Shown piece by piece: positions 17,387 through 28,500 of a stretch of 64,000 nt of DNA. The stretch covers positions 1,180,079 to 1,244,078 of the forward strand of contig JAAHFX010000002.1 in NCBI GenBank assembly GCA_010672785.1, given 5' to 3'. Origin of the DNA: Sphaerospermopsis sp. SIO1G1 (lineage in GTDB: Bacteria; Cyanobacteriota; Cyanobacteriia; Cyanobacteriales; Nostocaceae). The notes under the pieces are model-generated. The model was not told where the DNA came from, made no database searches, and was given only the letters and a program-made list of their open reading frames with translations. The position numbers and the translations under genes were made by a program. Numbering within the stretch: the stretch's first letter is position 1; each line of letters opens with the position of its first letter.

Positions 17387-19045
17387 TTATGTTGAAGTTG
17401 ATACCTGTTTATTTTTTAAGCGTTTTTTGTGATTTTTGTTGTCTAAACCATGAGCCTCTTTATCTATAGTTGATAATTTGAACAATATGCCTATACATAA
17501 CCAATAATAAACAGAAACAGGGTCAACATCTAAGGGATAATAATATGTATTATAACTAATGAATAATATAAAAGCCCACATACTTGCTGCATAGGTACGA
17601 AGATTACGATCTTTTATTTTTTTGTATGTTTTGAATGCAACCACTGTGATGCCAGTTACAAAAAAGAGAAAAGCCATGACTCCGACAATTCCTATTTCAT
17701 ACAAAACTTTAGGGTAATATGTCTCAATTAACTTAGTTGATCCTAATATACGTGCTGAGTTAGTTGCCCTACCTAAACCTTTACCAAGAGGACTATCATC
17801 AACGTTATGCCAGCTTTCCTCAAATTGTTGAACGATAAAGCTGTGAGGAGGTGAAGCATTCCATCTACCAACAAAACTATCTACTCTTTCTTGAACAACT
17901 ACGGGGTTGGCAGCTATGGCAATAACTAAGATTAAGGCAAAACCGCCGATAACGGGAATAAACTTTTTAAAGTTAGCAACTTGACCGGTTATGATTAGCA
18001 ATAATACAAACCAAACAGGTACTAAAGCTAAAGCAATTCTTTGTCCAGAAACAACTGCGTTCATAAATACTAAAGCTAAAGCCGGTAAGCTGATAATCCG
18101 CCAAATAATAGATTTATCGCTAAAAATGCTGGCAAAGGTAAAAAATGTTCCCGAAATCAAAAACCATGCCCATTGCCAAGGTGCTACAAATGTTCCAGGT
18201 AGACGAATTACTCCTTGTTCTGGAGTGTACAACAATGCGCCGCCAAAATAACAACGTGAATCTAAGGAAGCTTTAAATAAAGCATCACCTTCAACACCCA
18301 CTGTTCCTTTGCATACTCCAATTGTTAGTAGAGCATACTGTATGATTCCCAGAACCCCACAAATGAGGATCAGCACGACTTGAAGACGGGAAAGTATCCA
18401 AAAGTCTTTTTCGTCACGAATTAAGTAATAAATACAGGTAATTAGAGGAAAATAACCTAGTAAAACTTTTAATCCTAAAATTCCCACACCTATAGGTGTT
18501 TCTCCAGAAGCGCCCAATTGTTGCTGTCCATTAACTAATAGCAATGTTGCCAAACAGCTACTAAATAATACCCAAAAAGGTGTTTTCAGAGATATAGGTA
18601 CAATGAACGGTTTGCCTTGCTTTTTACAGGTTTGCCAAATAGCAATCATCATCGGAATAAAAAAAGCATCTTTCGCTAATTGCATGATGGGGCTACCACC
18701 TAACCAGTAAATTACTGTACCGGCGAAGGGTAAGTAAATCACAAAAGCAAATAGAGCATAGCGTGGGTATTTATAGCACAGGGTTAAGACGATAATACCT
18801 AACGCCCCAGGTAAGGCTAATTTGATTCCACCCACAAAAAAAAGCACTATTCCTAGGAATATGCCACTACCTAAAAGTTTACCAACCAAGTCAGTAAATT
18901 CTTTACGCTCTCGCATGGCTTTGCGCTTGAGGGCTAATTCCTCTTTCAGACTGAGTGCTGGTTTCTCTGGTGATGATTGCTGTTTGGATTTTTTAGATTT
19001 TTTAGATTTTTTAGATTTTTTGGCTTTTTGCTTTGTTTTGATCAT
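17387..19045 (-). CDS. hpsL: Wzy/O-antigen-ligase-like membrane protein, HpsL-like
   Basis: A 552-residue protein with about twelve membrane segments and a large periplasmic loop (about 385-430) containing ESWHNVDDSPLGKGLGRA, as in O-antigen polymerases and ligases. The first 22 residues are a lysine/serine run (KSKKSKKSKK) coded by tandem 9-bp units. It probably polymerises or attaches the exported polysaccharide. It heads the minus-strand series and its order and lysine-rich start fit HpsL of Nostoc. The upstream gap is an array of heptamer repeats, so its promoter must lie inside or beyond the array. The symbol is by resemblance. Confidence 0.78.
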   Translation of the reverse strand: MIKTKQKAKKSKKSKKSKKSKQQSSPEKPALSLKEELALKRKAMRERKEFTDLVGKLLGSGIFLGIVLFFVGGIKLALPGALGIIVLTLCYKYPRYALFAFVIYLPFAGTVIYWLGGSPIMQLAKDAFFIPMMIAIWQTCKKQGKPFIVPISLKTPFWVLFSSCLATLLLVNGQQQLGASGETPIGVGILGLKVLLGYFPLITCIYYLIRDEKDFWILSRLQVVLILICGVLGIIQYALLTIGVCKGTVGVEGDALFKASLDSRCYFGGALLYTPEQGVIRLPGTFVAPWQWAWFLISGTFFTFASIFSDKSIIWRIISLPALALVFMNAVVSGQRIALALVPVWFVLLLIITGQVANFKKFIPVIGGFALILVIAIAANPVVVQERVDSFVGRWNASPPHSFIVQQFEESWHNVDDSPLGKGLGRATNSARILGSTKLIETYYPKVLYEIGIVGVMAFLFFVTGITVVAFKTYKKIKDRNLRTYAASMWAFILFISYNTYYYPLDVDPVSVYYWLCIGILFKLSTIDKEAHGLDNKNHKKRLKNKQVSTST

Positions 19046-19060
19046 GACTGCTACGGCGAT

Positions 19061-19333
19061 CAGTTATCAGTTATCAGTTATCAGTTATCAGTTATCAGTT
19101 ATCAGTTGTCAGTTATCAGTTGTCAGTTATCAGTTTTCAGTTGTCAGTTTTCAGTTGTCAGTTTTCAGTTGTCAGTTGTCAGTTTTCAGTTTTCAGTTAT
19201 TACTGTTCACTGTTCACTGTTCACTGTTCACTGCTCACTGTCTACTGTTCACTGTCTACTGTTCACTGTTCACTGTTCACTGCTCACTGTCTACTGTCTA
19301 CTGCTCACTGTTCACTGTCTACTGATAACTGAA
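19061..19333. repeat. Long heptamer array (AGTTATC then GTTCACT)
   Basis: About 39 tandem 7-bp units. The first part is CAGTTATC/CAGTTGTC/CAGTTTTC; from about 19205 it switches to TGTTCACTG, TGCTCACTG and TGTCTACTG. It fills the gap between the hpsL-like start and the glmM stop. Frames that cross it give repetitive peptides and are rejected as genes. Confidence 0.97.
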
Positions 19334-19339
19334 CACTAA

Positions 19340-20812
19340 TTAAGCGATGTGTTCCTGAACTTGGGCTACTAGTTCTTTTGTCCAATAGTTTACCAGTTCA
19401 GTATCCGCAGCTTCTACCATAACTCTAATTACTGGTTCTGTGCCAGATGCACGGACTAAAATTCTGCCAATGTCTCCCATTGCTGTTTCTGCTTGGGTGA
19501 TCGCTCTTTTTACTGGTTCGTTATTTTCCCAGTCTAACCGTTTTTCTCTATCTTCTACTCTGACGTTTCTTAATAGTTGTGGGTAATTTTGGAAACTTTG
19601 ATCTATCATTTCCCCTAGTGAAATTCCTGCTGCTTTGACGACTGCGGCTAAGTGCAGGGCTGTTAATAATCCATCGCCAGTAATACCATAGTGACAGCAG
19701 AGGATATGACCTGATTGTTCTCCTCCTAACATTCCCCCGGTTTTTAGCATTTCTGCTTGTACGTGCTGATCACCTACTGCGGTACGAATTAATTTACCAC
19801 CTCGTTTTTGCCAAGCTTTTTCAAATCCTAAGTTGGCCATAACTGTGGAAACTATCAGGTTATCTGGCAGTTGTTTCTGCTCTTGCAGATGGCTACCCCA
19901 AAGGTAAAGAATGTAGTCACCATTAACTGGCCTACCTGTCTGATCTACTGCTAATACTCGATCTGCATCTCCATCGAAGGCAAAGCCCATATCTGCGTTA
20001 TGTTCTTGAACTGCTGCTGCCAAAATATCTAAGTGAGTAGAACCGCAGTTAAGGTTGATGCGATCGCCATCTGCTTGGTTATGTAAGCAAATTACATCTG
20101 CACCCATCTGGGTAAATATCTCCGGTGCTAACCCTACAGCTGCTCCCCAAGCTACATCTAATACAATCTTCATCCCTTGAAGATTTACTTGGGGTTGTAG
20201 CGGTTGCTGCAAGTATTGTCCGTAATCTGCGACTAATTCTGTTCTTGCATAATGTCTTCCACAGTTACCTATACTACTGATAGTGGCGACATGACCACGC
20301 AAGCCAGATTCGATTTTAGCTTGCAGTGCTTTTGACAATTTTGTCCCATCTGCACCAAAAAGTTTAATACCATTATCTGCTGGTGGGTTGTGACTAGCAG
20401 ATATCATTACACCACCAATTGCTTCTGTGATGCTCGTTAGATAGGCAACACAGGGCGTAGGACATAAACCTAAATACCAAACCTCTACACCTGCGGCCGT
20501 TAAACCAGAACTTAATGCCATCGCTAGCATATCACTGGAGTTTCTGGAGTCCTGTCCTAAGATCACTGGCCCTGAAGTCCGAGCATGATCACGTAAAACT
20601 ATACCAGCCCAAAAGCCTATTTGCAAGGCTAGGGGTGCTGTTAGTAATTCACCCACTTTGCCACGAATGCCATCTGTACCAAATAGCGGTGTTTTTGGCA
20701 AGGATAATAGGCTAGGAACAAGATTACTTTCCTGTTCTGTTTTCAATCTTTCTGATTTAGCCATATAACCATCAGATATACAGCTTTGTGTCTTAGTCAT
20801 AGAAGAAACCAT
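19340..20812 (-). CDS. glmM: Phosphoglucosamine mutase
   Basis: A 490-residue alpha-D-phosphohexomutase converting glucosamine-6-phosphate to glucosamine-1-phosphate, the step before UDP-GlcNAc for peptidoglycan and polysaccharide. [15 protein letters not shown] starts the conserved fold; [17 protein letters not shown] carries the phosphoserine Ser140; DGDADR is the metal loop; [15 protein letters not shown] is the phosphate-binding loop. There is a 40-residue extension before the core, so the start could be the internal Met at residue 17. Divergent from heme oxygenase. Confidence 0.95.
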   Translation of the reverse strand: MVSSMTKTQSCISDGYMAKSERLKTEQESNLVPSLLSLPKTPLFGTDGIRGKVGELLTAPLALQIGFWAGIVLRDHARTSGPVILGQDSRNSSDMLAMALSSGLTAAGVEVWYLGLCPTPCVAYLTSITEAIGGVMISASHNPPADNGIKLFGADGTKLSKALQAKIESGLRGHVATISSIGNCGRHYARTELVADYGQYLQQPLQPQVNLQGMKIVLDVAWGAAVGLAPEIFTQMGADVICLHNQADGDRINLNCGSTHLDILAAAVQEHNADMGFAFDGDADRVLAVDQTGRPVNGDYILYLWGSHLQEQKQLPDNLIVSTVMANLGFEKAWQKRGGKLIRTAVGDQHVQAEMLKTGGMLGGEQSGHILCCHYGITGDGLLTALHLAAVVKAAGISLGEMIDQSFQNYPQLLRNVRVEDREKRLDWENNEPVKRAITQAETAMGDIGRILVRASGTEPVIRVMVEAADTELVNYWTKELVAQVQEHIA

Positions 20813-21218
20813 AAATTTCTACACTCCACACCATCACACTGGAGAATAACACTTTCAAAGTTGTTCAACAATTCTGATGAAATTGATAATTAATTGATAA
20901 TTAACAGAAAACCCATAATTATTATCCTTAATAACCATTAATTTTAAGAATGGTTTATTAAGTAAAATTACATATGGTTACCAATTATTTACTTTAAGTT
21001 TCTGAAGCGTTGATAAATCATGGTCATAAGCCCATATTAAACTAAAAAAATATCAGCGATTATTGTTTTTAGTATAAAAAGTTACCATTTAACTTGGTCT
21101 TAATTATTTTTAATATAAATTCTCATCAAATAGTTCTAAGGTAACGTTTTAGTGGCGTTGTTTCGTCATTTGTGAACAAATTCCCAAAAGTTGACTTTTT
21201 AAAGTAGAGAAATTTAGC
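20813..21218. other. Divergent intergenic region
   Basis: 406 bp of AT-rich DNA between glmM (minus) and heme oxygenase (plus). It must hold both promoters. No repeat, hairpin or small gene is evident. Confidence 0.45.
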
Positions 21219-21935
21219 ATGAGCAGTAATTTAGCCTCCAAGTTGCGCGTAGGTACAAAAAAAGCACACACAATGGCAGAAAACGTTGGTTTTGTCAAGT
21301 GTTTTTTAAAAGGAGTTGTAGAAAAAAAATCATACCGGAAACTGGTTGCTAACTTTTATTTCGTCTACTCAGCAATGGAAGAGGAGATGGAAAAGCACAA
21401 AAACCACCCTGTTGTTAGTAAGATTTATTTCCCTGAATTAAATCGTAAGCACACATTAGAACAAGATTTAGCCTACTACTACGGTTACAACTGGCGGGAG
21501 CAAATCAAATTATCCTCTGCTGGTGAAGCTTATGTAAACAGAATTCGGGAAATTTCCGCTACAGAACCTGAATTGTTGGTTGCACATTCCTACACTCGTT
21601 ATTTGGGTGACTTATCTGGTGGACAAATTCTCAAAAACATTGCTGTCACTGCAATGAACCTGGGTGAAGGTGAAGGTACAGCTTTTTATGAGTTTGCAGA
21701 TATTAGCGATGAGAAGGGTTTTAAGGCTCAATATCGGCAAAATCTGGATGAAATGCCTATTGATGATGCTACAGGCGATCGCATTGTGGAAGAAGCTAAC
21801 GATGCTTTTGGTGTGAACATGAAAATGTTCAATGAGTTAGAAGGTAATTTGATTAAGGCCATCGGTATCATGGTTTATAATACCTTGACTCGGAAGCGGA
21901 CTAAAGGTAGCACTGAATTAGTTACTGCTGAATAA
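21219..21935 (+). CDS. ho1: Heme oxygenase (phycobilin pathway)
   Basis: A 238-residue ferredoxin-dependent heme oxygenase opening heme to biliverdin IX-alpha, the precursor of phycocyanobilin and related pigments. His17 in KKAHTMAENVGFVK is the proximal heme ligand, and the distal helix reads YTRYLGDLSGGQILKNIA. Length and composition match cyanobacterial HO1. No other pigment gene is adjacent. The ATG at 21219 is preceded by a weak site (GAGAAATTTAGC). Confidence 0.95.
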   Translation: MSSNLASKLRVGTKKAHTMAENVGFVKCFLKGVVEKKSYRKLVANFYFVYSAMEEEMEKHKNHPVVSKIYFPELNRKHTLEQDLAYYYGYNWREQIKLSSAGEAYVNRIREISATEPELLVAHSYTRYLGDLSGGQILKNIAVTAMNLGEGEGTAFYEFADISDEKGFKAQYRQNLDEMPIDDATGDRIVEEANDAFGVNMKMFNELEGNLIKAIGIMVYNTLTRKRTKGSTELVTAE

Positions 21936-22042
21936 AAATTTAATTAACAACTTTTGAATTCTATAGGGGTAATTTCCCTGTGATTGTTTTCTGTGCATGA
22001 AGGCAATTGGAGGGTGATTACCCCTAAATTTTATGTTTAAGT

Positions 22043-22256
22043 AGGGTTTGCAGCAAAAAGTCTTGTCGTGGAGGCCAGGAGTCAGAAGTCAGGAGTCAGG
22101 AGTCAGGAGGGGTCTTAAAAACTTATTTTCCGTCTCTGGAAATCAAAACAATGCAAGGTTTTTCAGCACTTACCCCCTGAAATCTTGCACTTTTAATATT
22201 TCATATCTCCTCAAACCCTATACCCATAAAGGTTTTATATTTATTCAGCCAGCCCT
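22043..22256 (+). mobile_element. MITE family B, copy 1 (4-bp target duplication)
   Basis: A 214-bp element with ends AGGGTTTGCAGCAAAAAG and TATTTATTCAGCCAGCCCT. It is flanked by AAGT on both sides (22039-22042 and 22257-22260), a target-site duplication. The interior has CAGGAGT heptamers and AAAACTTATTTTCCGTC...GCAAGGTTTTTCAGCAC. It lies between ho1 and the giant metalloprotease gene. No transposase is inside; the 77-residue frame across it is not a gene. Confidence 0.85.
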
Positions 22257-22260
22257 AAGT

Positions 22261-22518
22261 AGCAGCACTGGGAAACAGTGAACTATATTTGGAATATTGC
22301 CAATGCTCCCACTTTGATATGTAGTGTTATACAACCTGTATAGCGGAGAGTAATAACACTTATGACTACAGTATATATTCGTACTTTTTAATCTACTTTC
22401 ACTTAGTAAGTCAAGAAATGTAAACTATCAAAAGTATAACTTGATTATCTTGACGCTTTAGAGTATTTTATAGGGAAAATAATCATACAATTGTTACATT
22501 AAGCACTAGGTCAAACAA
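22261..22518. other. Leader and promoter region of the giant metalloprotease gene
   Basis: 258 bp of AT-rich sequence with no gene. Several TTGA/TATA-like boxes exist (for example TTGACGC near 22449 and TTTTATAGG near 22467) but none has a clean spacing. Confidence 0.35.
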
Positions 22519-25500
22519 ATGAAACTTATAGAATCCTTTGGTACAGAAAACATCAATGGACAAACTCATGATGATCTACAAGATGTCATACAGACAGTTA
22601 TTAACACTGCCAAGTTGCAACTTCAGGAATTTGCCCAAACCGCAGAATTCAGTGACAGGATGATACAGGTCTTTGGTACATCCCCAGCCGGGTTACAAAG
22701 TGCTTGGACAAATGGACTAGTCATATTACCGGAAATTGAGATAGTTTCTAGTCAGGAAATTGACGGTGCGAATGGAGCTTTTGCGGGGGTAACAAATAAG
22801 ATTTATTTATCTCAAGAATTTATAAATGCCAATATTAATAATTTAGATGCTGTTGTTAAAGTAGTTGTAGAAGAATACGCTCATTTTATTGATAATTCTA
22901 TTAATATTACTGATTCAAAAGGGGATGAAGGTGCTAAGTTTGCAGCTTTTGTATTTGGAGATAATTTAACTCCATTGCAGTTGCAATTGTTGGATAGTGA
23001 AGATGATCATGCAACTGTTATTTTAGGTGGACAAGTTGTAGAAATTGAAAAAGATGATTCCTCATTTGATATAGTATTTGATTATCGTTTTGACACTAAT
23101 GGTTTCTTTAATGATGCTGCTAGAAGAGCAAACTTAGAAGCAGCAGCTCAAATTTGGGAAAATGTAATTGAGGACGAATTTGATAACATTCCCGCAGGTG
23201 TTCAATTCACTATCCTAAATCCACAAACTGGACAAAATGAATTGATAACTTTAACTGAAGAAATAGATGATTTATTAATTTTTGTAGGTACACAATCACC
23301 TCCTTTTGGTATTGGTGGAGGTATTGGTAGAGGAGGCCCAGCAGGAATTGATGCAGCAGGAGACATTTTCAGAAATAGATACACTGGTTCAGATTTTGAA
23401 CCTTTTGCTGGTAATATTTCTTTTGATCCCACTCCCTCATTTCTTGACGGAACTTCTGCGGATTGGTTTTTTGATTCCACACCAGATACAGTAGATGATA
23501 TACCTTTTAATAGCGTAGACTTTTTAGAAACTGCCTTACATGAAATTGGCCATGTATTAGGATTTGGTACTGCAAACATTTTTCAAAATATTGGTGCAGG
23601 AGGAATATTTAATGGGCCAAATTCATTAACAGTTAATGGAGGTAATCCTATTCCTTTAACCAGTGATTTGGCTCATGTAGAAGACAATTTCACTACCCCA
23701 GATGGTACAATATCTTTAATGGAGCCTAGCGGTGGTTCCAGACTACCAACATCAATTGATTTGTCAATATTAGCTGATATAGGTTACGAAACTGTAGGAT
23801 TTCAAGCACAAGGTTCTGTACCACCCATTGCTACTGATGCAGGTGAAACTATCTTAGGAACAATAGTTAATGATGTTATTGATGGTTTGGGTGGTGATGA
23901 CATCATTGAAGGTGATCAAGGTAATGATACTTTAAATGGCGGTTCAGGCAATGATACTCTTATAGGTAGTGCAGGAATTGATACTTTCAGATTTGAAGCA
24001 AATAATGGACAAGATATCATCAACGATTTTGATATTGCTACAGAAGTGATTCAAATTGTATCAGGTTTAGGATTTACAACTGGTGAAGAAGTTTTAGCTA
24101 CATTTACAAAACCTTTTAGTAATGTTTCTCGGTTTACTTTGAGTCCAGGAAACTACATTGAAGTTTTTCATGACATTACATCAGGTACACCGTTAACCGC
24201 AGCGAATTTTGCTATTGTCAATGATGGAGTCAATAACAACCCCGTTGCTAATAATGATAGTGCAACAACTTCCGAAGGAAATGCAGTAGTTATTGATGTT
24301 CTCAACAACGATACAGATGCAGAAAACAACATTGATATTACGACAGTTCAAATTTCCACACAACCTACAAATGGAACAGCTAGTGTTGACGAAACCACAG
24401 GAGAAATAACCTATACTCCTACAGGAGACTTTAGTGGAAATGATAGTTTCACCTACACAGTACAAGATGGAGATGGGGGAAGTTCAAATGCTGCAACTGT
24501 GAATGTGACAGTGACTCCAGTGAATGATAACCCCGTCGCAAATAATGATACTGCAACAACTTCCGAAGGGAATGCAGTAGTTATTGATGTTCTCACAAAT
24601 GATACAGATGTAGAAAACAACATTGATATTACGACAGTTGAAATTTCCACATCACCCACAAATGGAACAGCTAGTGTTGACGAAACCACAGGAGAAATAA
24701 CCTATACTCCTACAGGAGACTTTAGTGGAAATGATAGTTTCACCTACACAGTACAAGATGGAGATGGGGGAACTTCAAATGCTGCAACTGTGAATGTGAC
24801 AGTGACTCCAGTGAATGATAACCCCGTCGCAAATAATGATACTGCAACAACTTCCGAAGGAAATGCAGTAGTTATTGATGTTCTCACAAATGATACAGAT
24901 GTAGAAAACAACATTGATATTACGACAGTTCAAATTTCCACATCACCCACAAATGGAACAGCTAGTGTTGACGAAACCACAGGAGAAATAACCTATACTC
25001 CTACAGGAGACTTTAGTGGAAATGATAGTTTCACCTACACAGTACAAGATGGAGATGGGGGAACTTCAAATTCTGCAACTGTGAATGTGACAGTGACTCC
25101 AGTGAATGATAACCCTGTTGCAACTGATGATACTGCAACAACTCCCGAAGGAAACCCAATTACTATCAATGTTCTCAACAACGATACAGATACAGAAAAC
25201 AACATTGATATTACGACAGTTGAAATTTCTACATCACCCACAAATGGAACAGCTAGTGTTGACGAAACCACAGGAGAAATAACCTATACTCCTACAGGAG
25301 ACTTTAGTGGAGAAGACAGTTTCACCTACACCGTACAAGATGGAGATGGGGGAACTTCCAATGCTGCAACTGTGAATGTTACGGTTACTCCAGTTAATGA
25401 TAACCCTGTTGCAACTGATGATACTGCAACAACCTCTGAAGATAGATCAGTAATTATCAATGTTCTGAATAATGACAACGATATTGATGGTAATCTTGAC

Positions 25501-28500
25501 CTCAACACATTACAAATTGTACAACCCACAAACGGAACTACTACATATATTTCCAGTACAGGTGAAATAGTCTACACTCCTGATAGCAACTTCTTTGGAA
25601 ATGATAGCTTTACCTACACCATTCAAGATACAGAAGGTGGAACTTCCAATGTTGCAACAGTGAACTTAACTGTTAACTCAGTGAATGATGTTCCTATTGC
25701 TGTTGATGACGACGATACACAACCAGAAGACACAGAAGAAGTACCATTTACCATTGATGAAGATACATCAATTACTATAGATGTATTAGATAATGATGTA
25801 GATGTAGAAAATGGAATTGATCCAGAAACAGTTACCATCGAAGATCAACCTTTGAATGGTACAGTTAGCATTAATAACAACACCGGACAAATTACCTATA
25901 CTCCTGAAGCAAACTTCTTTGGAAATGATAGCTTTACCTACACTGTTCAAGATACAAATGAAGCAACTTCTAATCCTGCAACAGTTGACATTAGTGTAAC
26001 TTCAGTTAATGATAATCCTGTAGCAAATGATGATACAGCCACAACAGAAATAGGTAAATCTGTAATCATCAATGTTCTCAATAATGATAGTGATATAGAA
26101 CTTGATAATTTGACAGTTAGTGTAGAAAATCCCAATTCTGCAAATGCGGAGCTTTTTGTTAATCCTCTCACGGGAGAAATTACATACACTCCTGAGATTA
26201 ACTTCATTGGAAATGATAGCTTTGAGTATACAATTACAGATGCAAATGGGGGAACTGCTACCGCAAATGTGAATGTTACTGTTACTACTGAAGATATCAT
26301 TAATCCAGATCCCATAGATAATAATAACTTCACCACCCAAGAAGATACATCTATTATTATAGACCCCAGAGAAGACGGAGAAAATGCCGATAATATCCCA
26401 GAAAACGCAATCATTACCTTTTCAGATACCCCTAGAAATGGCACAGTAACAGTTAATGAAGATACAGAAGAAATAACCTATACACCTGATGAGAACTTCT
26501 TTGGAACTGATCGCTTTGTTTATACCATATCGGGTGGTAGTCAACTAATTAATGAAACCATTAACATCACCATAGAAGCAGTTAATGATACTCCCATTGC
26601 TGTTAACGATAGTGTAACCACCAATGAAGATGCAAGTGTAATTATCAATATTCTTGATAATGATACTGAAGTAGAAGATGATATCAATGATATCAATATC
26701 ACCGTAGAAACTGAAGCCAGAAATGGTACAGTTGAGATTAATTCTAATGGAACAATTACTTATACACCTGAAGATAACTTCTTTGGAATTGATAGGTTTA
26801 CCTATTTCTTAGAAGATGAAGATGGAGCGGTTTCTAATGTAGCTAGAGTTGAAGTAACTGTTGATCAAATTAATGATATTCCCGTCGCTGTTGATGATGA
26901 GGTGACAACAGAACAAGGTTCATCTTTAGTCATTGATGTTTTGAGTAATGATAGTGATGTAGAAGGTGAAATTGATGTTTCTACAATTCAATTTGCAACA
27001 CAACCGACAAATGGATCAGTACAATTAATCTCATCCACAGGAGAAGTTATCTATACTCCTAATGCTGACTTGATCGGAGCAGATAGTTTTACCTACACCG
27101 TCCGAGAAATTAATGATGATGATGACAGTAATGAAATTGCCAATGGTGCAACTTCAAACATTGCTAACGTTACTATCAATGTTGATCCAATTAATGTAGC
27201 TCCAGTTGCTAATGATGATACAGTAACAACAGATGAAGATACAACAGTTGAAATTGATGTTTTAGGAAATGATGTAGATACTAATTTTGATATTTCCTCT
27301 GTACAAATAGGATCTAATCCTAATAATGGTACAGTTAGTGTGAACTCAACAGGAACAATTTCCTATACACCTAACAGTAACTATGCAGGAGCAGATAGTT
27401 TCACCTACACAGTACAAGATGAAGATGGTTTAGTTTCCAATGTTGCAAATGTTGATATAACTGTTAACCCAATTAATGATCTTCCTGTTGCAAATAATGA
27501 TTCAGCAGTCACTCAACAAGGTGAAAATATTACTATCAACGTTCTCAATAATGATAGTGATGTCGAAAATGGGATTGATGTTACTACTGTACAAATAGTT
27601 AATAATCCTGAAAATGGTACAGTCAGTGTAGATGAAACCACAGGAGAAATTACCTATGCACCCAATAGTGATTTCTTTGGGAATGACAGCTTTACCTACA
27701 CCGTTGCAGATACAGATAGTGGAACTTCAAATGTAGCAACCGTTGATATTTTAGTGAATCCTAATCAGGATAATAATACACCGCCGACTGCTAATGATGA
27801 TAATGTCAGTACAGAACAAAATTCTGCATTAGTAATTAATGTTTTAGGTAATGACGAAGATGTAGAAAATAACATAGATGTGACTACAGTTGAGGTAGAT
27901 AGTAATCCTGAAAATGGTACAGTTAGTGTAGATGAAACCACAGGAGAAATCACCTATTTACCTAATAATGACTTTATCGGAAATGACAGTTTCACCTATA
28001 GAGTTAGAGATAGAAATGGTGTTAATTCCAATGCAGCAACAGTAAATATAATTGTCAATCAAATTGATACTGAACCAGCCAACTTTAACAATGTACAAGT
28101 TTTAGATTTAGACGGAGAAGTAGGACAAACTAAACAATTAAATATTAGTTTTGTCTCCCAAAATACCAGCTTAGTGAATGAAATTGGCATATTCAAAGTA
28201 GATGATGCACAGGGAACAATTAATGGTATTAGTCCTGGTGACTCTGAATATTTACAAACTGCTTTAGCAAATTCTCAAGTAGTATTTTCTGCATTACCAA
28301 ATAATGTTTTAGGAGGAGTAGACTTTAATCGTCAAATTAACTTTGATGGGAGCGATCGCCTGGTATTTTATTTAGTCCAAAATAGCAGCACCCAAACAAT
28401 CTTATCAGAAATAGCTGCTGGTAACAGTCCTAATAATGTTTTATTTGCACTTCCCAATGGGAACAATAATAATTTCAATCCTGTAGAAATATCTGAATTA

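Noticed and set aside
18822..19339. Long plus-strand frames of 120 to 167 residues rich in QLSV and HCSL
   Set aside because: They read through the heptamer array and the antisense of the hpsL-like start.
20821..20850. CACTCCACACCATCACACT near the glmM start, reminiscent of the Yfr1 small RNA motif
   Set aside because: The exact motif and the flanking stems of Yfr1 are not present.
22048..22281. 77-residue frame after ho1
   Set aside because: It spans a MITE family B copy and has no coding character.
24193..26444. Minus-strand frames across the giant metalloprotease gene
   Set aside because: They are shadows of the repeat-rich coding strand and repeat with its period.
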